Positions 5,918 through 8,305 of a DNA stretch of 8,305 nucleotides are shown one piece after another (within the stretch, counting starts at the first letter, position 1; each line of letters opens with the position of its first letter). Made by a program: the position numbers and the translations under genes. The DNA lies in the NCBI RefSeq assembly GCF_020741395.1, contig NZ_DYZA01000005.1:1-8305 (forward strand). The letters are read 5' to 3'. The DNA is from Mailhella massiliensis. GTDB taxonomy: Bacteria > Desulfobacterota > Desulfovibrionia > Desulfovibrionales > Desulfovibrionaceae. Under the pieces are notes generated by a model. It saw only the letters and a program-made list of their open reading frames with translations, was not told the origin of the DNA and searched no databases.

Positions 5918-6320
5918 GGTTCTCTGCTCCCTGTTCATGCTGCCATGGAAAAATCCTCGGATAACACCCCGGGCGGAAACGGAAATTTCCCCCGATGCAT
6001 CCAATCCCTTGCGTCCTCTTCGCCGGCGTGCCTTGCGGCCCGGGCACACTGTACGGGCGCGGGGCTTGCCGGGGCGGCTGCGCGCGGACGGCGGAAATGA
6101 ATTCCCTTGCGGCCCGGGCGCTCGAAAGCCCCGGGCCCCCAGAGCGTTGAAAGAAGGCTATCCTCCGCAAAACGCGCCCCCTCATCTCTGAAAAACATTC
6201 GCCTTTTGCCCATGAAGGCAGAAGAAGGCGCCGCACGAATTTTTGCCCACGGCAAACGAAGGCGGAACCATGCAGGGGACGTCATTTCTCCCCAAACATC
6301 TTTATCATCCTTCCTTTGCC

Positions 6321-6350
6321 CCTGTTTTCCGGCGCATGCCGGAAAACAGG
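6321..6350. repeat. Perfect 13-bp-stem inverted repeat
   Basis: CCTGTTTTCCGGC and GCCGGAAAACAGG are exact reverse complements around a GCAT loop. Neither side is followed by a T tract, so it is not a standard terminator. It resembles a REP-like element or an mRNA-stabilising hairpin some 320 bp past the exporter stop. Confidence 0.85.
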
Positions 6351-6358
6351 CGGCCTGC

Positions 6359-6386
6359 GTGAGCGGGTCCTCAAGGACACGCTCAC
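6359..6386. repeat. Second hairpin beside the 13-bp inverted repeat
   Basis: GTGAGCG (6359-6365) pairs with CGCTCAC (6380-6386). After one mismatch, GTCC pairs with GGAC around a TCAA loop. It starts 8 bp after the first hairpin, making a double-hairpin element. Confidence 0.75.
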
Positions 6387-6613
6387 ACGGACTCTGCGGC
6401 AGAAGGCGGTAAGGCGGAGCTTTCCCGCCCTTTCCAGCCACAAGCGACAAAAAGGAGCCTTTCCCACTCTCGGAAGCGTTCCGAAACATCCGTGATACGA
6501 AGGATAGCCCCGGCCGGCCCTCGGGGCCACGCCCTGCCCGATGCGGGGGCCCGGGGGAGGTCACCGCCCCCGGCGGGGTGCGGGGCGGCGCCCCGTTTGC
6601 CTTTCCAGATACC

Positions 6614-6647
6614 AAAAGGGCGGCGAAGCCATCCGGCCGCGCCGCCC
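6614..6647 (-). terminator. Rho-independent terminator of the ABC exporter gene
   Basis: On the minus strand GGGCGGCG (6647-6640) pairs perfectly with CGCCGCCC (6625-6618) and is followed by TTTT (6617-6614). It starts about 20 nt past the TGA of the exporter. The T tract is short but the stem is very stable, and position and orientation fit. Confidence 0.75.
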
Positions 6648-6667
6648 GAAAGCATGTCGGAAGAAGC

Positions 6668-8305
6668 TCAGGCCACTTCGGCGGCAGGCTTTTCCTCTTC
6701 GGCACGGTGTGCAGGGGCCTTGAACTGCATATTGTAGAGAGTGCGGTACTGGCCGTTGGGTATGGCCATGAGCTCTTCATGGCTGCCGAGTTCCACAAGG
6801 TTGCCTTCGTTGATGACGGCAATACGGTTGGCGTTCTTCACGGTGGAGAGGCGGTGGGCTATGACGAACACCGTCTTATCCTTCATGAGGTTATCAATGG
6901 CGCGCTGCACGATTTCCTCGGACTTGTTGTCGAGGGCGGAGGTGGCCTCGTCGAGGATGACGATGGGGGAATTCTTGAGGAAGGCGCGGGCAATGGCCAC
7001 GCGCTGCTTCTGGCCGCCGGAAAGGAGTATGCCTCTTTCGCCGATATACGTTTCCACGCCCTTGTCGAGAGAGGCGATGAATTCGCTGAGGCAGGCACAT
7101 TCCAGGGCCTTCCTGATATCCTCATCCGTGGCGGAGGGGTTGCCGAGGAGTATGTTTTCCTTGATGGTGCCGTCGAAAAGGAAGTTGTCCTGAAAGACCA
7201 TGGCAATATGCTGGCGCAGATCCTTGAGGGCGAAGTTGCGCACGTCCACGCCGTCCACCTTGATGCTGCCCTTCGTCACGTCGTAGAATCGGGGCAGGAG
7301 GCTGACCAGGGTGCTCTTACCGCCGCCGGAATTGCCGACAAGGGCCAGCATTTCGCCCACGCGCACCTCGAGGTTGATATCGTGCAGCACTTCCACATTC
7401 TTGCTGTAGCCGAAGCTCACATGCTCGAAAGCGACGCCCTGCTTCACTTCGGGCAGGGGCGTGGTCTCTTCCTTTTCCAGAAGGGAGGAAGGCCGCTCCA
7501 GAAGGGAGAACACGCGCTCTATGGCCAGGAAGGACTGCTGCACGGAAACGGCCACGTTGGTGATGTTCTTGAGGGGCGTATAGAGCATGAGCAGCGCGGT
7601 GATGAAGGAAACGAAGTTGCCGGCGGAAATGGTGCCCTGGACGATGAGCCAGCTGCCCAGTGCTATGGCGAGGCCGAGGCCTATGGAAATGACGAAATGC
7701 ATGAACGGCGTAATCCACGCGGTGCGGCGCGTCATGGCCACGGTGAGGGTGAAGACGTCGTTCAAAAGGCTGTTGAAGCGGCTCTTCTGCCTCTCCTGGA
7801 GGTTGTAGGCGGCGATGGTACGGTTGCCGGAAAAAGTTTCGTTGTAGGTGGTGTTCACCTGGAACATGCAGGTGTTGTTGCGCGTAACCAGGGTATTGAG
7901 CAGCTTTTTCACCTTGGTGAGCGGGGCCACGGCCACCACAAGGATGACGATAGCCAGAATGGAAAGCTGCCAGGAATTGTAGAAAAGCACGCCGATGAGG
8001 GCAATGGAGGAAAAGATTCTGGTGAGAAAGCTTTTCAGGTTGCCCAGAAGGCCTGAGCAGGCCAGTTCCGCATCGGAATTGAAGCGGAAAAGCACCTCGC
8101 CGGAGGTGGTCTTATCGAAGAAGGAAGGCTCGATTTCCACGAGCTTCTCATAGAGCCTGGCCTTCACGCCCATGGTGAGCTTGCCGCCCACCCATGCGTT
8201 GAGGTACGCGCCCCCGAAGTTCAAAAGGCCCTGCACCGTGGTGAAGCCCACGATGAGCAGGGGGATGTACCACGGCGATTCCATTCTTCTTGCTCCCTCT
8301 CCTCT
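6668..8305 (-). CDS. msbA: MsbA-like lipid A ABC exporter (5' end missing)
   Basis: The frame stays open to the right edge, so 545 codons of a roughly 590-600-codon gene are present. The ATG at 8284 is internal: MsbA-type proteins have an N-terminal membrane helix before this point. Half-transporter with membrane segments around residues 6-24, 88-120 and 192-240 (numbered from that Met), then an ATPase domain with every motif: Walker A GNSGGGKST (317-325), Q-loop Gln 365, signature LSGGQ (421-425), Walker B IVILDE (441-446), D-loop SALD, H-loop His 477. It works as an inner-membrane homodimer, flipping lipid A-core to the periplasmic leaflet using ATP. FGGAYLNAWVGGK and FQDNFLFDGTIKENI fit MsbA rather than drug exporters, though that distinction is not absolute. 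The tail after 522 (APAHRAEEEKPAAEVA) is a charged extension. It is the last gene of its transcript. Confidence 0.93.
   Translation of the reverse strand, partial: RGEGARRMESPWYIPLLIVGFTTVQGLLNFGGAYLNAWVGGKLTMGVKARLYEKLVEIEPSFFDKTTSGEVLFRFNSDAELACSGLLGNLKSFLTRIFSSIALIGVLFYNSWQLSILAIVILVVAVAPLTKVKKLLNTLVTRNNTCMFQVNTTYNETFSGNRTIAAYNLQERQKSRFNSLLNDVFTLTVAMTRRTAWITPFMHFVISIGLGLAIALGSWLIVQGTISAGNFVSFITALLMLYTPLKNITNVAVSVQQSFLAIERVFSLLERPSSLLEKEETTPLPEVKQGVAFEHVSFGYSKNVEVLHDINLEVRVGEMLALVGNSGGGKSTLVSLLPRFYDVTKGSIKVDGVDVRNFALKDLRQHIAMVFQDNFLFDGTIKENILLGNPSATDEDIRKALECACLSEFIASLDKGVETYIGERGILLSGGQKQRVAIARAFLKNSPIVILDEATSALDNKSEEIVQRAIDNLMKDKTVFVIAHRLSTVKNANRIAVINEGNLVELGSHEELMAIPNGQYRTLYNMQFKAPAHRAEEEKPAAEVA

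Larger units (their letters stand above)
5939..6613. other. Gene-free stretch between ABC exporter and acetyltransferase genes
   Basis: About 675 bp without a supportable gene. Frames are open on both strands but give Arg/Pro/Ala-rich strings. It holds two strong hairpins (6321-6386), very GC-rich words such as cggggcggcgccccg near 6580-6594, and short words shared with other gaps: aaggcagaagaaggc near 6214-6228 also near 4963-4977, and aaggcggagctttccc near 6412-6427 also near 1297-1312. The promoter of the acetyltransferase must be here; no convincing -35/-10 pair was found. Confidence 0.55.

Noticed and set aside
6578..8056. Plus-strand open frame of 492 codons
   Set aside because: Shadow of the MsbA-like exporter; the minus strand carries all ABC ATPase motifs.

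Overview
The window comes from a GC-rich Gram-negative bacterium. An MsbA-type lipid A flippase, and an XRE repressor of a kind I associate with sulfate-reducing gut Desulfovibrionaceae (Desulfovibrio, Bilophila, Mailhella-like), make that family the best guess. This rests on remembered protein similarity, not on a search. The first ~105 bases are clearly more AT-rich than the rest.

Layout, left to right: (1) 1-105, the C-terminal end of a plus-strand CBS-domain protein, probably a KpsF/GutQ/KdsD-type sugar-phosphate isomerase, followed by a strong rho-independent terminator at 196-228. (2) 321-747, a 97%-identical ~213-bp tandem duplication that carries the 3' end of the next gene. (3) 687-1139 minus, an unrecognised 150-aa Cys-rich protein. 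(4) 1158-1998, gene-free. (5) 1999-2499 minus, an XRE-type HTH regulator with a C-terminal coiled coil bracketed by two CxxC motifs. It faces an AT-rich operator/promoter region at 2577-2650. (6) 2615-3687, gene-free, with a 16-bp AT palindrome. (7) 3688-4680 plus, an NTF2/SnoaL-like plus GGDEF diguanylate cyclase. (8) 4681-5188, gene-free, with short dispersed repeats. (9) 5189-5917 minus, a Vat/CatB-type left-handed beta-helix acetyltransferase. (10) 5939-6613, gene-free, with perfect hairpins. (11) 6668-8305 minus, an MsbA-like ABC exporter running off the right edge, with its terminator at 6614-6647.

The genes do not form one operon: each is separated by 500-1200 bp, orientations alternate, and no shared pathway is evident. 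The CBS fragment (if an arabinose-5-phosphate isomerase) and MsbA would both serve lipopolysaccharide biogenesis, the cyclase would make c-di-GMP, and the acetyltransferase may modify an antibiotic or another small hydroxylated molecule. Only about 53% of the window is convincingly coding, which is very low for a bacterium. The long open frames in the gaps have arginine/proline/alanine-rich translations without family motifs and overlap on both strands, as expected from stop-poor GC-rich DNA.

I do not see a clear new biological system. The best leads are the recent tandem duplication, the XRE regulator whose divergent promoter points into more than 1 kb without a gene, and the unusual amount of repeat-bearing non-coding DNA.
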